Virus record (IMG/VR): IMGVR_UViG_3300037172_000103
Span: 1-38,899 of that record
Direction: 5' to 3' (one strand)
From: a virus
DNA length: 38,899 bases
Made by a program: the position numbers and the translations under genes. This document shows positions 1 through 6,872 of the stretch, piece after piece. Below the pieces are notes generated by a model that saw only the letters and a program-made list of their open reading frames with translations, searched no databases and was not told where the DNA came from. Every line of letters begins with the position of its first letter. Position 1 is the first letter of the stretch.

Positions 1-39
1 CAGATCTTCGGCCGTCGCCGGCATGGGCATCGCTTTCAT
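1..39 (-). CDS. Start of an unidentified gene, cut by window edge
   Basis: An ATG at 39 overlaps the TGA of the methyltransferase gene in an ATGA arrangement, the same coupling seen elsewhere in this operon. Thirteen codons remain open to the window edge, beginning MKAMPMPATAED. The fragment is too short to assign a function. The overlap suggests that the leftward early operon continues beyond the window. Confidence 0.35.
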   Translation of the reverse strand, partial: MKAMPMPATAEDL

Positions 40-623
40 GCGCTCAAATCGAGTAGCTGCTGTTTGGTTCGCGGGCGCCATTCCCAGGTCTTCATCCCCC
101 AGGGTTTTGCGAGGAAGGGGCGGAAGATGACGACGAGCTGCGCAAAGGGCGCTTCGCCGCCGGTGCCCACGTAGCGCAACCGGCCGCGCAGGAAGCGCAC
201 TTCGGCGTGCACGCAAAGCGTATGGAACCACGAGGTGTGGGTACGCGCCGGCACCAGGCAAACCACGGTCGCGCCGGCGTCGGCTTCGGAGTGGGCCTTC
301 GCCATCCAGCGCGTCAGCGCATCGTCGCCATAGGGAGGATTCATCCAACAGGTGGCGGGGGCCCAGCTCTGCGCCAGGCCATTGTCCCGCACCGTGAAAA
401 AGCGCTTGCATTTGGCATTGGTGGGGGTCGAGCAGACGTCGATGGCGAAGCCTCCGAATTCACGGTTGAGCACATCGAAAAACTCCGGCGGGGTTTCGTA
501 TTCGATCGAGGCCGAGCACAGCTCCGGATGATCGGCGTGCGCTTTTTTCTTCGCGGCCGGTTGGGGCCGAACCAGACACTCCCGCGTGCCAGCGCCCGCG
601 CGGCCGTTATGCACAACTTCCAC
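36..623 (-). CDS. Phage Dam-family DNA N6-adenine methyltransferase
   Basis: The protein resembles the phage Dam family (DNA N-6-adenine-methyltransferase). It has an N-terminal ETPPEFFDVLN segment, then GFAIDVCSTP, the catalytic NPPY motif inside WMNPPYG, and a later VCLVPARTHTSWFH segment. The family methylates adenine in DNA and is usually linked to protection from host restriction or to regulation. I chose a GTG start at 623 because an AGGA element lies a few bases upstream. A longer ATG version from 752 would overlap the preceding gene by 70 bases and add an arginine-rich stretch unlike the family. It is the last complete gene of the leftward early operon. The family call is firm; the start is less sure. 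Confidence 0.85.
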   Translation of the reverse strand: MEVVHNGRAGAGTRECLVRPQPAAKKKAHADHPELCSASIEYETPPEFFDVLNREFGGFAIDVCSTPTNAKCKRFFTVRDNGLAQSWAPATCWMNPPYGDDALTRWMAKAHSEADAGATVVCLVPARTHTSWFHTLCVHAEVRFLRGRLRYVGTGGEAPFAQLVVIFRPFLAKPWGMKTWEWRPRTKQQLLDLSA

Positions 624-682
624 AGGTTTTCCTCGAACGCTCTGAGGATAAACCAGTTTCAGCGGCGCTTTCGATAGGCGTG

Positions 683-958
683 TCAGGCAGTTACCTCGTT
701 GTCGGATCCATCGGGCTCCCCCCCGGAGACGATCGATCCGACTTCGAGGCACTGCGCGAACCCGCTAGGATCGAGGCTTTTTTTTATCTTGCGAAGGTCC
801 TCGGTGTGCTCGGGACATCGCATGTGCTCCATGATGAGATCGAGAACCGCCATCTGTTGGCTGCGAGTGAGCCGGTAGCGCTGCGAGATGATAATGAATT
901 GCGACGCCCCCACCGCAATCAGCAGCAACCCAAACAAGGAAAGCAGTCGCATCTTCAT
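683..958 (-). CDS. Small membrane-anchored phage protein
   Basis: This 91-residue protein begins with one hydrophobic segment at about residues 4-24 (LLSLFGLLLIAVGASQF) followed by a charged, soluble tail with two cysteines. The topology suggests a single-pass inner-membrane protein. Its ATG overlaps the TGA of the upstream gene (ATGA at 955-958), so the two are probably translationally coupled. I do not recognise the family. A superinfection-exclusion or other membrane accessory role is possible but is only inferred from size and position. Confidence 0.6.
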   Translation of the reverse strand: MKMRLLSLFGLLLIAVGASQFIIISQRYRLTRSQQMAVLDLIMEHMRCPEHTEDLRKIKKSLDPSGFAQCLEVGSIVSGGEPDGSDNEVTA

Positions 959-1233
959 TTTCGTTCCCCTTCCCGCAGCCCAAGTTCATAGCCCACTTCC
1001 ATGCCAAGGGCGACCGCAGTCAGTAGGCGCGCCTTGCCCATGACCCCGGCTTCCACTCCGGGCAGAATTGGCAGCCTCACGATCATGAGCACAAATTCCG
1101 CCATCTCTACAGAATCGGCGAGATGCTGGCTGATGGCCGCTTCCCGCGCGACGTTGGGGTTGGTTTGGCGCAGCTTCACGATGCGCCGCACCGCCTGGTC
1201 GATCAGCTCCGGATCAAGGTCTTCGAGGTTCAT
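955..1233 (-). CDS. Hypothetical phage protein, 92 aa
   Basis: The start is MNLEDLDPELIDQAV. The first half is charged and helical, and a more hydrophobic segment follows at about residues 45-80. The end overlaps the next gene in an ATGA junction. A heptad array lies directly upstream, and its reverse strand supplies an AGGAG element about a dozen bases before the ATG. No domain was recognised. Membership of the early operon is clear from strand and coupling. Confidence 0.6.
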   Translation of the reverse strand: MNLEDLDPELIDQAVRRIVKLRQTNPNVAREAAISQHLADSVEMAEFVLMIVRLPILPGVEAGVMGKARLLTAVALGMEVGYELGLREGERK

Positions 1234-1242
1234 TGGGGAGCA

Positions 1243-1288
1243 GCTCCTAGCTTCTAGCTCTTAGCTTTTAGCCTTTTAACATTTGGCC
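1243..1288. repeat. Heptad array 1
   Basis: Seven-base degenerate repeat with units such as TAGCTTC, TAGCTCT, TTAGCCT and TTGGCC. It fills the gap between the 1233 and 1438 genes. Confidence 0.85.
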
Positions 1289-1306
1289 TTTTCCCTACGA
1301 TTTCGA

Positions 1307-1438
1307 TCAACAACGTGCCGTCGATCTCTGCCGTTCATGGCCTAAATCTCGCGGCCTGCGGTAGATGACGTAGAGCGGCGGAAATGTCCGCATCGCTTCT
1401 TCGATGGTGAGCTGAGGCCCCTCTGCCTGATTCGGCAT
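1307..1438 (-). CDS. Small phage ORF, 43 aa
   Basis: The ATG at 1438 (MPNQAEGPQLTIEEAMRTFP) is preceded by GGAG about six bases upstream. It lies 2 bases after the stop of the 1441 gene, so the two are probably co-translated. The short protein ends in a basic tail (YRRPRDLGHERQRS). The frame stays open further upstream, but that part overlaps the neighbouring gene and lacks a ribosome site. Function unknown. Confidence 0.5.
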   Translation of the reverse strand: MPNQAEGPQLTIEEAMRTFPPLYVIYRRPRDLGHERQRSTARC

Positions 1439-1440
1439 GA

Positions 1441-1698
1441 TCACTCCACAACCTCCACGGGCGGACCGCAGGTAAAGTGCATGGCATTGACCGCCGCGAC
1501 AATTCGTGCAGCATCTTCCGCGTTGTGACACTGGCACACGGGTCGGTCACCGTCGTAAACGTTCAGGGAAACCTGTTTACCGACGCGCCATGCCTCTTGT
1601 GCGCCCACACGATCTCTTACGTCATAGGCAATCCGCTTCGTCTCAGCGTCAGCTTTGTCGCGGGCTCCTGGTGTCATCGTGAGCGTCCTCTTCGCCAT
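1441..1698 (-). CDS. Hypothetical phage protein, 85 aa
   Basis: The start is MAKRTLTMTPGARDKAD. The second half reads like a small alpha/beta fold (VSLNVYDGDRPVCQCHNAED, then AARIVAAVNAM), in the style of small conserved early phage proteins. It sits tightly between neighbours in the leftward early operon. No catalytic motif was seen and I cannot name the family. Confidence 0.6.
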   Translation of the reverse strand: MAKRTLTMTPGARDKADAETKRIAYDVRDRVGAQEAWRVGKQVSLNVYDGDRPVCQCHNAEDAARIVAAVNAMHFTCGPPVEVVE

Positions 1699-1709
1699 CC
1701 TGTCTTTGC

Positions 1710-2231
1710 CTACATCCCGGTGAACACCTGCTGCGGCGCCGGCACCAGCGGGTTACTCGCGCCCTCGCGGAGGCGCTTCGCCATCAGGTAGGCGCGACCG
1801 CCGATGTCGTTCATCGAACTGCGGCGCTTGTCGTGCCAGCGCCGCCGCCACTCCTCCCGGTTGTGCGGGTCCTCGATCAGCTTCAGCCCGGCGAGGTAGG
1901 TGTCGCGGTCGGTGGCCTTCCCGATCAGGCAGGACTCGAAGCACGCGGCGAGCTCGGTCGCCTTGTCCTTCGTCACACGGTCCACGACGGACTCGAAGCT
2001 CTCGTTCAGGTGCTGCTTGCACCACTCCTCGGTGCCGCCGAACAGGAAGAGCGGGATCTCCTCCGCAGCGACCTTGGTGACCTCGGGTTCGCCGTCGGCG
2101 TCTTCGCCAACGTCGATCGGTTGGAACGAGTACTGGCCGCGGCCCAGGAACACGCAGGCGACGAAGGCGACGTCTAGCGACGCGGCCTCGATCGTGTAGG
2201 CGTCGCTCGGGTTGATGATCTCGTAGAGCAT
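1710..2231 (-). CDS. Hypothetical phage protein, 173 aa
   Basis: The start MLYEIINPSDAYTIEA at 2231 has a strong AGGAGG ribosome site. A longer frame up to 2441 is an arginine-rich antisense-like extension and was discarded. The protein is acidic in the middle (VGEDADGEPEV) with a helical C-terminal half (LIEDPHNREEWRRRW, then AYLMAKRLREGA). Neither a DNA-binding nor a catalytic signature was recognised. It is the best-supported translation start in the early operon. Confidence 0.7.
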   Translation of the reverse strand: MLYEIINPSDAYTIEAASLDVAFVACVFLGRGQYSFQPIDVGEDADGEPEVTKVAAEEIPLFLFGGTEEWCKQHLNESFESVVDRVTKDKATELAACFESCLIGKATDRDTYLAGLKLIEDPHNREEWRRRWHDKRRSSMNDIGGRAYLMAKRLREGASNPLVPAPQQVFTGM

Positions 2232-2242
2232 GGGTTTCCTCC

Positions 2243-2530
2243 TCAGCGCTTCCGGCCGTAGATCACGTTCAGCAAGTGCAGCCAGTCGCGCAGATGGTAC
2301 GCGACCAGATCGAGCAGCAGCCAGACAGCGCCGGCGATCAGCGCCACGATCGCGGCCTCGATCATGGTGACGGTGACCAGCGGATGCCTGTGGCTTATCA
2401 TCGCGGCGTTCGTCCAGACCGCGAAGGTCACGGGCCGACACTCGTAGAAGGAGAAGCCGAGCACGGCGCCCGGCTTGTGATAGTCGCTGGCCTGCCGGCA
2501 GATCACGATACCGATCGGGTTAAAGGCCAA
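2243..2530 (-). CDS. Small membrane protein, TTG start
   Basis: This 95-residue protein has a strong transmembrane segment at about residues 56-80 (IEAAIVALIAGAVWLLLDLV) and a basic C-terminus. Translation probably starts at TTG 2530, about nine bases after AAGGGG. This start overlaps the end of the cysteine-rich gene by 11 bases. The function is unknown. A membrane-associated early protein is the most that can be said. Confidence 0.55.
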   Translation of the reverse strand: MAFNPIGIVICRQASDYHKPGAVLGFSFYECRPVTFAVWTNAAMISHRHPLVTVTMIEAAIVALIAGAVWLLLDLVAYHLRDWLHLLNVIYGRKR

Positions 2531-2729
2531 GGAATGCCGCCCCTTTCACCAGCTTTATGCCATCCTTCAGCGCCCGTTCAAGGCACCGCTGCGAGCTGCA
2601 GACGGTCTGCCGGAAGTCGATCCAGCAGCACGGCGGCCAGCATGGTTTGAAGTATGTGCAACAGCAGTAGCGGCAGACTCCCCGCGCCGGGGCCTTAGTT
2701 TTTGTATTTTTGTAGGCCGTAAAAGCCAT
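2520..2729 (-). CDS. Cysteine-rich small protein, first gene of early operon
   Basis: The 69-residue protein has a tight cysteine cluster at about residues 19-48 (CRYCCC, CWPPCC, CSSQRC), which suggests zinc binding. It is the first gene after the dyad-bearing promoter at 2754-2782 and therefore heads the leftward operon. An AAAGGC element precedes the ATG. The family was not recognised. Candidate roles are a small zinc-finger regulator or a host-takeover protein, both only inferred. Confidence 0.55.
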   Translation of the reverse strand: MAFTAYKNTKTKAPARGVCRYCCCTYFKPCWPPCCWIDFRQTVCSSQRCLERALKDGIKLVKGAAFLGL

Positions 2730-2746
2730 CCGTTGCCTTTCGTATG

Positions 2747-2782
2747 GGATCGCAGTCTAGCGCGATCCTTCCGCGGTTGCAA
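2747..2782 (-). promoter_or_regulatory. Leftward early promoter with GGATCGC dyad
   Basis: On the minus strand TTGCAA (2782-2777) and TAGACT (2759-2754) are separated by 17 bases, a sigma70-like layout. The -10 hexamer lies inside a perfect dyad, GGATCGC-N8-GCGATCC (2747-2768). The dyad and core differ by one base from those at 7905-7926. A repressor-controlled early promoter is inferred. Confidence 0.65.
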
Positions 2783-2790
2783 ATAGAAAA

Positions 2791-2844
2791 GCAGCTAGCC
2801 GTTGGCCATTGGCCATCGACTAGCTGCTAACTGCCAATTGCTAT
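2791..2844. repeat. Heptad array 2
   Basis: Perfectly phased seven-base units (CCGTTGG, CCATTGG, CTAACTG, CCAATTG). It lies between the 3' end of the integrase gene and the early promoter. Confidence 0.9.
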
Positions 2845-2848
2845 CCGC

Positions 2849-3937
2849 TCAAAACAAACTCCCCTGCTGCACCTGGCGCAAGCCACCCTTGCTGCGGATG
2901 GTGGCGCCGATGCGCTGGCCGAGTTCCTCTTCGTCGGCGCGCGTGTACCAGTTCATAGTCTCGATCGACGACCAGCCCATCCATTCCTGGATCTCGTTCA
3001 GCGGGTGCCCCTGGCGCACCAGGTGTTTGGCGATGGTGTGCTTCAGCATGTGGGTTTTGCATTTTCGCCGCGGGATGCCGGCCTGGAGGGCGTAGCCGTG
3101 GACGATTCGCCAGAATTGAACCCGGGAGATGGGAAAAAGGAGCTCTTGGCGACTCTGGTCCCCCCTAAAAGGCACTTTCCCGCTCCCAGGAGCCACGGAG
3201 AGCAACGAAAGCGGTTCGGGAGGTAGGTCAGACCCAGCCGGTGGCTTTCGGACCCCAACTTCCTGTTTCGGCTCCTCAAATGAGGGAGGAAAAGAGGAAG
3301 TCGAGGGGGTTTCTGGCAAAAATGTAACAATCCTAGGAGATTGTTGCATTTTTGCCATAGTCTGGTTGGGCGCGGAGGAGAGCCGAGAAGCTGCTGGAAA
3401 TTTGGGCTTTGGGCCTGGGGCGGCCGGGTCTTCATCACTCCGGAGCCGGCTGCCACTCCGCCGCTTCCGCCCCTTCGGATTGGCGCCGCCTTTGACCCCG
3501 AATTGCGCCCGATTCGCCAGCCACGCGCCCACGGCCGCCTTTTCATCGAGCAGCGGATTCTCGGGGAACGCCTGCAGGTCATGAAGGCCGCCCTGGCTCC
3601 CCTTCCCGCGGACGATGCGCACCGTCCCCTCGTCCAGCTCGAAGTCGCTTTCCACCAGCGCGCAGGTTTCGCTCGCGCGCAGCCCGTGCCAGTAGGTGAC
3701 CAGGATCATCACATAGTCGCGCTGCCGGTGCGCCTTGGCCACCGTCAGCAGGGCGAGGAGCTGCTCATCGCTGAGTGAGACAGGCGGCTTGCGCGGCTTG
3801 CGCGGTTTGCGCGGGCCGGCCGGTCGGGGTCTGAGCATGGGTGGGGCGAGAGGAGTGAGAACGAAAGGACGAATGCCAGCCGTTGGCAATTGGCCGTTGG
3901 CGGGGAACTGCAGAATTCGGGCGGTGGCGGAGTTCAT
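2849..3937 (-). CDS. Tyrosine recombinase (phage integrase)
   Basis: The 362-residue protein carries the tyrosine recombinase active-site pattern. Arg87 is in GLRASE, the beta-turn lysine is about Lys112 in RGKG, the HxLKH box is at 296-300 (Lys replaces the usual Arg at 299), Trp322 is in MGWSS and the nucleophile Tyr331 is in NWYTR. The family integrates and excises phage DNA at att sites. Residues about 147-266 form an unusual Pro/Ser/Lys-rich insertion between the Arg-I region and the HxLKH box. The N-terminus includes residues encoded by a heptad array and an RKPRKPRK repeat. The ATG at 3937 overlaps the TGA of the ASCH gene (ATGA). A longer frame to 4114 lies over that gene and was discarded. 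Confidence 0.88.
   Translation of the reverse strand: MNSATARILQFPANGQLPTAGIRPFVLTPLAPPMLRPRPAGPRKPRKPRKPPVSLSDEQLLALLTVAKAHRQRDYVMILVTYWHGLRASETCALVESDFELDEGTVRIVRGKGSQGGLHDLQAFPENPLLDEKAAVGAWLANRAQFGVKGGANPKGRKRRSGSRLRSDEDPAAPGPKPKFPAASRLSSAPNQTMAKMQQSPRIVTFLPETPSTSSFPPSFEEPKQEVGVRKPPAGSDLPPEPLSLLSVAPGSGKVPFRGDQSRQELLFPISRVQFWRIVHGYALQAGIPRRKCKTHMLKHTIAKHLVRQGHPLNEIQEWMGWSSIETMNWYTRADEEELGQRIGATIRSKGGLRQVQQGSLF
3315..3356. repeat. 18-bp inverted repeat inside the integrase gene
   Basis: Two 18-base arms (3315-3332 and 3339-3356) are complementary with a single mismatch that is a G-U wobble in RNA; the spacer is 6 bases. The stem begins GGCAAAAATG. It lies in the part of the integrase gene that encodes the low-complexity insertion. 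Confidence 0.8.
3876..3904. repeat. Heptad array 3, inside the integrase start region
   Basis: Units CCGTTGG, CAATTGG and CCGTTGG. Unlike the others it is translated, giving integrase residues about 11-21 (FPANGQLPTAG). Confidence 0.75.
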
Positions 3938-4314
3938 TTCCGCAGATCCTTCGACCGGTGAATGATGTCGCCGGAGAAAGGCAGGCGCCCATTCCAGAAC
4001 TCCATCATTTCTTCGAAGGCATGATCCACGCCGCGCGACCGGAAGCCGTCGCAGAAAGCGAGCGCGTTTCTCTCCGAGAGCCTGAGCCGTTCTCCATCGA
4101 CCAGGACGCCGCAATTCTGATCGATGCGGATATCTTCAACCCGGACGCAGATCGCACGGCCGAGCAGCTCCGCATTCTTCGTTCGCAGCCCGGTGTAAAG
4201 ATGCAGGGTATCGCCGGGCTTGTCGGGGTGCTTCCGTTTCGCGCGGATAGTGTGCCGCTTCGATCCGTCGCGCACGAAACGCGCGAAGCGCTTCTGGAAG
4301 TTGTAGAGCCCCAT
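3934..4314 (-). CDS. ASCH-domain (PUA-like) protein
   Basis: The 126-residue protein matches phage ASCH-type proteins. It opens with FQKRFARFVRDGSKRHTIRAKRK, followed by KPGDTLHLYTG, RTKNAELLG, and a C-terminal ALAFCDGF and EFWNGRLPFSGDII. ASCH domains are PUA-like folds thought to bind RNA or modified nucleotides. The ATG at 4314 lies about 13 bases after an AAGGTGG element. The stop overlaps the integrase start (ATGA). The domain call is good, but the molecular role is unknown. Confidence 0.75.
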   Translation of the reverse strand: MGLYNFQKRFARFVRDGSKRHTIRAKRKHPDKPGDTLHLYTGLRTKNAELLGRAICVRVEDIRIDQNCGVLVDGERLRLSERNALAFCDGFRSRGVDHAFEEMMEFWNGRLPFSGDIIHRSKDLRK

Positions 4315-4369
4315 GCACGTGGGTTACCACCTTGGGCCCTGTGCGGGACAGTGGAAACTGTGGAAAAGA

Positions 4370-4502
4370 TCAGTCGGTGACGCAGCGTTCTCCGAAAATG
4401 TGCCCGATCTCGATCGTTTCGCGGCGGTTTGAGTACGATGTATCCGCGCAGCCGGTTTATCTCGGCGAGCACTGAGAGCGCTTTGTGAGAATCAGCATCC
4501 AT
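4370..4502 (-). pseudogene. Small ORF that appears frameshifted
   Basis: From ATG 4502 the frame reads MDADSHKALSVLAEINRLRG and looks coding. It then runs into the ASCH gene region with poor codons. In the other frame, after about 4440, the reading ETIEIGHIFGERCVTD ends at a TGA (4370-4372) and has normal codon use. A single-base change joining the two would give a protein of about 41-44 residues. It could be a real mutation, a sequence error or chance. Confidence 0.35.
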
Positions 4503-4512
4503 GCGCTATTAT
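4483..4512 (+). promoter_or_regulatory. Promoter for the HU-like gene
   Basis: TTGTGA (4483-4488) and TATTAT (4507-4512) with 18-base spacing lie just upstream of the GGAGG and ATG of the HU-like gene. The plus-strand orientation, opposite to the flanking genes, supports a private promoter. Confidence 0.5.
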
Positions 4513-4531
4513 CCCCGCTGGAGGAAACAAA

Positions 4532-4855
4532 ATGGCTGCAACGACCATGACGAAGACCAAGCTTATCGCATACCTGGCCGATGAACTCGGCGATCCGATC
4601 ACACGAAAAACCGTTGGCATCTTTCTCGACGAACTCGCCGACGTGGCCGTCAAAGAGACCAAGAAGAATGGCATCTTCGTTCTGCCTGGCTTGGGCCGGC
4701 TGGTGAAGGCGCATCGCAAAGCCCGCATGGGGCGCAATCCGCAAACCGGCGAGGCCATCCAGATCAAGGCGAAAACCGTAGTGAAGTTCCGCGTGGCCAA
4801 GGCGGCAAAGGAAGCCATCGCGCCCACGGCCGCGTCGAAGAGTAAAGCGGCGTGA
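4532..4855 (+). CDS. HU/IHF-family DNA-binding protein
   Basis: The 107-residue protein has the HU/IHF layout. An N-terminal helical part (TKTKLIAYLADELG, KTVGIFLDELADVAVKE) is followed by the FVLPGLGRL strand, the DNA-contacting arm with GRNPQTGEAI, and a closing KTVVKFRVAKAAKEA. A basic, Ala/Lys/Ser-rich tail ends the protein. The family bends DNA and acts in recombination, replication and packaging. It lies next to the integrase, so a role as an accessory factor for att-site recombination is plausible. A GGAGG six bases before the ATG fixes the start. It is transcribed opposite to its neighbours from its own promoter. Confidence 0.9.
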   Translation: MAATTMTKTKLIAYLADELGDPITRKTVGIFLDELADVAVKETKKNGIFVLPGLGRLVKAHRKARMGRNPQTGEAIQIKAKTVVKFRVAKAAKEAIAPTAASKSKAA

Positions 4856-4861
4856 GATCGG

Positions 4862-4912
4862 CAATTAGCCGTTAGCCATTAGCTTTTAAGCCAAAGGCCG
4901 GCGGCTAAAATT
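4862..4912. repeat. Heptad array 4
   Basis: Units AATTAGC, CGTTAGC and CATTAGC, decaying into TTTTAAG and CCAAAGG. It begins a few bases after the HU stop codon. Confidence 0.85.
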
Positions 4913-4940
4913 GCCCGGACCCTTGGGGGGGGTTCCGGGC
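4913..4940. terminator. Hairpin after HU, possible bidirectional terminator
   Basis: GCCCGGA (4913-4919) pairs with TCCGGGC (4934-4940), with two further C-G pairs near the loop. It lies between the convergent HU gene and the 5018 gene. No T-run follows, so termination is only likely from position. Confidence 0.45.
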
Positions 4941-4993
4941 ACCGGAGAGATAAAGGGGGTAAGCCCTCAGAAATTATGCCACGGAGGGGTTTT

Positions 4994-5036
4994 TAGCCTC
5001 AAGCTAACAGCCAACGGCTAAGAGCTAGGAGCTGGG
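4994..5036. repeat. Heptad array 5, contains a stop codon
   Basis: Units TAACAGC, CAACGGC, TAAGAGC and TAGGAGC. The TAG of the minus-strand 172-aa gene (5018-5020) is part of the array. Confidence 0.85.
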
Positions 5037-5536
5037 CTTTTGTCGCGCACCACCAGCGTGGGCGTGCGGTCCTTCGAGACCGTGCACCGCGCGAAGGCGG
5101 CGAACAGCTTGTCGGGCACGGTTTTCGCGGCATGCTCTTTCAGCAGGATGGCGGAGGCCTGCGCGGTCAGAGTCCAGCGAACCGTCTTCTCGAAGATGCG
5201 TTTCAGCAGCCGCGCTTTCTTGGCCTTCACCAGCGCCAGGCGGAATGCTTCGACGGCCGCGGCATCGATCGAGCTCGAGCTGCCAAACGTGCCCATGAAT
5301 TCGAGCGTGAGGCCATAGAGCAGCTTCGACTTCTCGGCATGCGCCGAACCAAACTTCCGCACCTGGGCCAGCGCCAGCTCCCAGATTTCATCCAGGCGAG
5401 CGACTAGCGGACGGTTCGCGAGGTTGGCCGCGATATCGTTCTCTGCGATTTGCTCCTGCAGCTTGCGATACTCCGCAGCCAGGGCTTCAACTTCGGCGGG
5501 CGAGAGGGGCACGAGTGCTTTGGCAGGACTGGCCAT
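5018..5536 (-). CDS. Hypothetical phage protein, 172 aa
   Basis: An Ala/Lys/Leu-rich, largely helical protein beginning MASPAKALVPLSPAEVEA. No transmembrane segment and no known catalytic motif were seen. Its last residues (SPAPSS) are encoded by the heptad array, which also supplies the stop. It follows the lysis genes on the same strand. An ATG without an obvious ribosome site is the only reasonable start. Function unknown. Confidence 0.6.
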   Translation of the reverse strand: MASPAKALVPLSPAEVEALAAEYRKLQEQIAENDIAANLANRPLVARLDEIWELALAQVRKFGSAHAEKSKLLYGLTLEFMGTFGSSSSIDAAAVEAFRLALVKAKKARLLKRIFEKTVRWTLTAQASAILLKEHAAKTVPDKLFAAFARCTVSKDRTPTLVVRDKSPAPSS

Positions 5537-5545
5537 GGTTAATTG

Positions 5546-5761
5546 CTAATATACGCGGTGTTGCTCCTGGGCATGGCGCTTCATCACCGCCGCGGCCTGC
5601 GTGCGCGGGTTGGCGGCAAACGCCATCCGGTCCAGGCTGGTGGGAGGAATGGGGAGGAAATCGCTGACCTTCACTTCAAACTCGCAATCGCCAACCGTGC
5701 ACAGAAAAGACAAACGGCGGCCGCGACCGTGGATGCGATAGGTCTTGGCCGCCGCGCTCAT
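5546..5761 (-). CDS. Small protein with possible C2H2-like zinc site
   Basis: The 71-residue protein has Cys-x4-Cys (FLCTVGDCEF) near residues 20-27 and His-x4-His (MKRHAQEQH) near the end, a spacing compatible with a zinc-binding fold. Its ATG shares a base with the TAA of the upstream gene (TAATG), so the two are coupled. The stop codon lies in a short heptad-like stretch. A DNA-binding role is possible but not shown. Confidence 0.55.
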   Translation of the reverse strand: MSAAAKTYRIHGRGRRLSFLCTVGDCEFEVKVSDFLPIPPTSLDRMAFAANPRTQAAAVMKRHAQEQHRVY

Positions 5762-6144
5762 TAAGTCTTCGTCGCCGGCGCCGGGGCTGGAGCTAGATTC
5801 AGCACATCTACTACTTTCTGAACGTAGGCAGTCACCGCGGGAGTGTCGCTCGCCTGCCCGGCATCTTTCAAACTGGCAGCGACCACGGGCTCAACCATGG
5901 TGAGCACGTCCGCCATTTTCTTCGTGCCCGATCCGGTCGATTGGCCGAGCGCCGCATACTTCTGTTCGGCCAGAGAAATGGCGCTCACCGTGGAATTGTA
6001 GGCCGGGCCCAGCGCCGGCACGAATAAACTGACGCCCTCCGCGCCCATCGATTCCGCAAAGGGCAGAATTGCCAGGATGCCTTTATTTACGTCGTGGCCG
6101 ATCTTGTCGAGAATGCTGATGAACTTGTTTGGTTTATCCGTCAT
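5761..6144 (-). CDS. Hypothetical protein in the lysis region, 127 aa
   Basis: The start MTDKPNKFISILDKIG follows a GGAGGGA element. The protein is mostly amphipathic helix with a mildly hydrophobic middle (GVSLFVPALGPAYNS) and a Pro/Ala tail (APAPAPATKT). It lies downstream of the lysozyme, holin-like and coiled-coil genes and is coupled to the next small gene. No named family was recognised. Membership of the lysis block is inferred from position. Confidence 0.6.
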   Translation of the reverse strand: MTDKPNKFISILDKIGHDVNKGILAILPFAESMGAEGVSLFVPALGPAYNSTVSAISLAEQKYAALGQSTGSGTKKMADVLTMVEPVVAASLKDAGQASDTPAVTAYVQKVVDVLNLAPAPAPATKT

Positions 6145-6194
6145 GGGAATGATTCCCTCCAGATCGGAGTCTACGCCGAAAGCCAGCGGCAGGC

Positions 6195-6872
6195 TTATTT
6201 GATGGCCGTAATCACGTTGGCGCCCTTGCTGGCCAGGTCGAGCCCGGTATAGAAAAACGTTTTGAAGAATCCCGCCGGCGTGGTCAATTTCTTCTCGTAA
6301 TAGGCTGCCACGTGATCGACGCGCCCCATGGTCGCGACTCCCGTCGACGTCGCCACCGACATGTGCGCGGTGGTCGCCGAGAGATTCTGCGCTGCCTGGT
6401 TAAACGCGCGCAGCGTGTTATCGATTGCGGGATCGTTGATGCGGGCATTCAGCGAGCCGGTTACCGCGGTCACGCCGTCGGCCGTCTTGCCCAGCTTGGC
6501 CGCGGTCTCGCCCAGGTTGCGCGTGGCAAGCTGCAGGCTGTCGCCGTTCGCTTGGATCTGCGCATCGAACTGATTGAGCGTTGTGGTGTTCACGCGCGTC
6601 ATTACGCGATCGGCATGCGCGACCAGGCGCCGAAGATCGAGCGTAATGTCGGCCGAGTTCCTGCTGGTCTGTTCCCAGCTTTGCTTGTCGCTATCGGCCA
6701 GGGCATTGAACTTGTTCACCGTGTCATGCCCCGCGCGCAGAGTTGCGCCCACTTCGGCGAGGTCCTCAGTAGCGCGCCGGGAAACCTGATGGACGTCCGA
6801 GACGACCACCAGGATTCCCACAGCCGCCGCCAGCATCAGGATGAGCAGCGAGATGGCAAGAGCGGTTTTCAT
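6195..6872 (-). CDS. Membrane-anchored coiled-coil protein, candidate spanin-like
   Basis: The 225-residue protein has an N-terminal membrane segment at about residues 4-25 (LAISLLILMLAAAVGILVVV) followed by a long Thr/Ala/Asn-rich helical domain typical of an extended periplasmic coil. Its ATG overlaps the stop of the holin-like gene (ATGA at 6869-6872), a layout common in lysis cassettes. By topology and position it could act like an Rz/i-spanin in outer-membrane disruption. It is longer than typical Rz proteins and no o-spanin gene was recognised, so that role is tentative. Confidence 0.6.
   Translation of the reverse strand: MKTALAISLLILMLAAAVGILVVVSDVHQVSRRATEDLAEVGATLRAGHDTVNKFNALADSDKQSWEQTSRNSADITLDLRRLVAHADRVMTRVNTTTLNQFDAQIQANGDSLQLATRNLGETAAKLGKTADGVTAVTGSLNARINDPAIDNTLRAFNQAAQNLSATTAHMSVATSTGVATMGRVDHVAAYYEKKLTTPAGFFKTFFYTGLDLASKGANVITAIK

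Noticed and set aside
720-765. GGATCG and CGATCC half-sites near 735-765 as a fourth operator
   Set aside because: The half-sites are 28 bases apart, in coding sequence and not near a promoter-like element.
2730-2848. A phage attachment site next to the integrase
   Set aside because: The gap holds the early promoter and a heptad array; no tRNA fragment or direct repeat pair could be found within the window.
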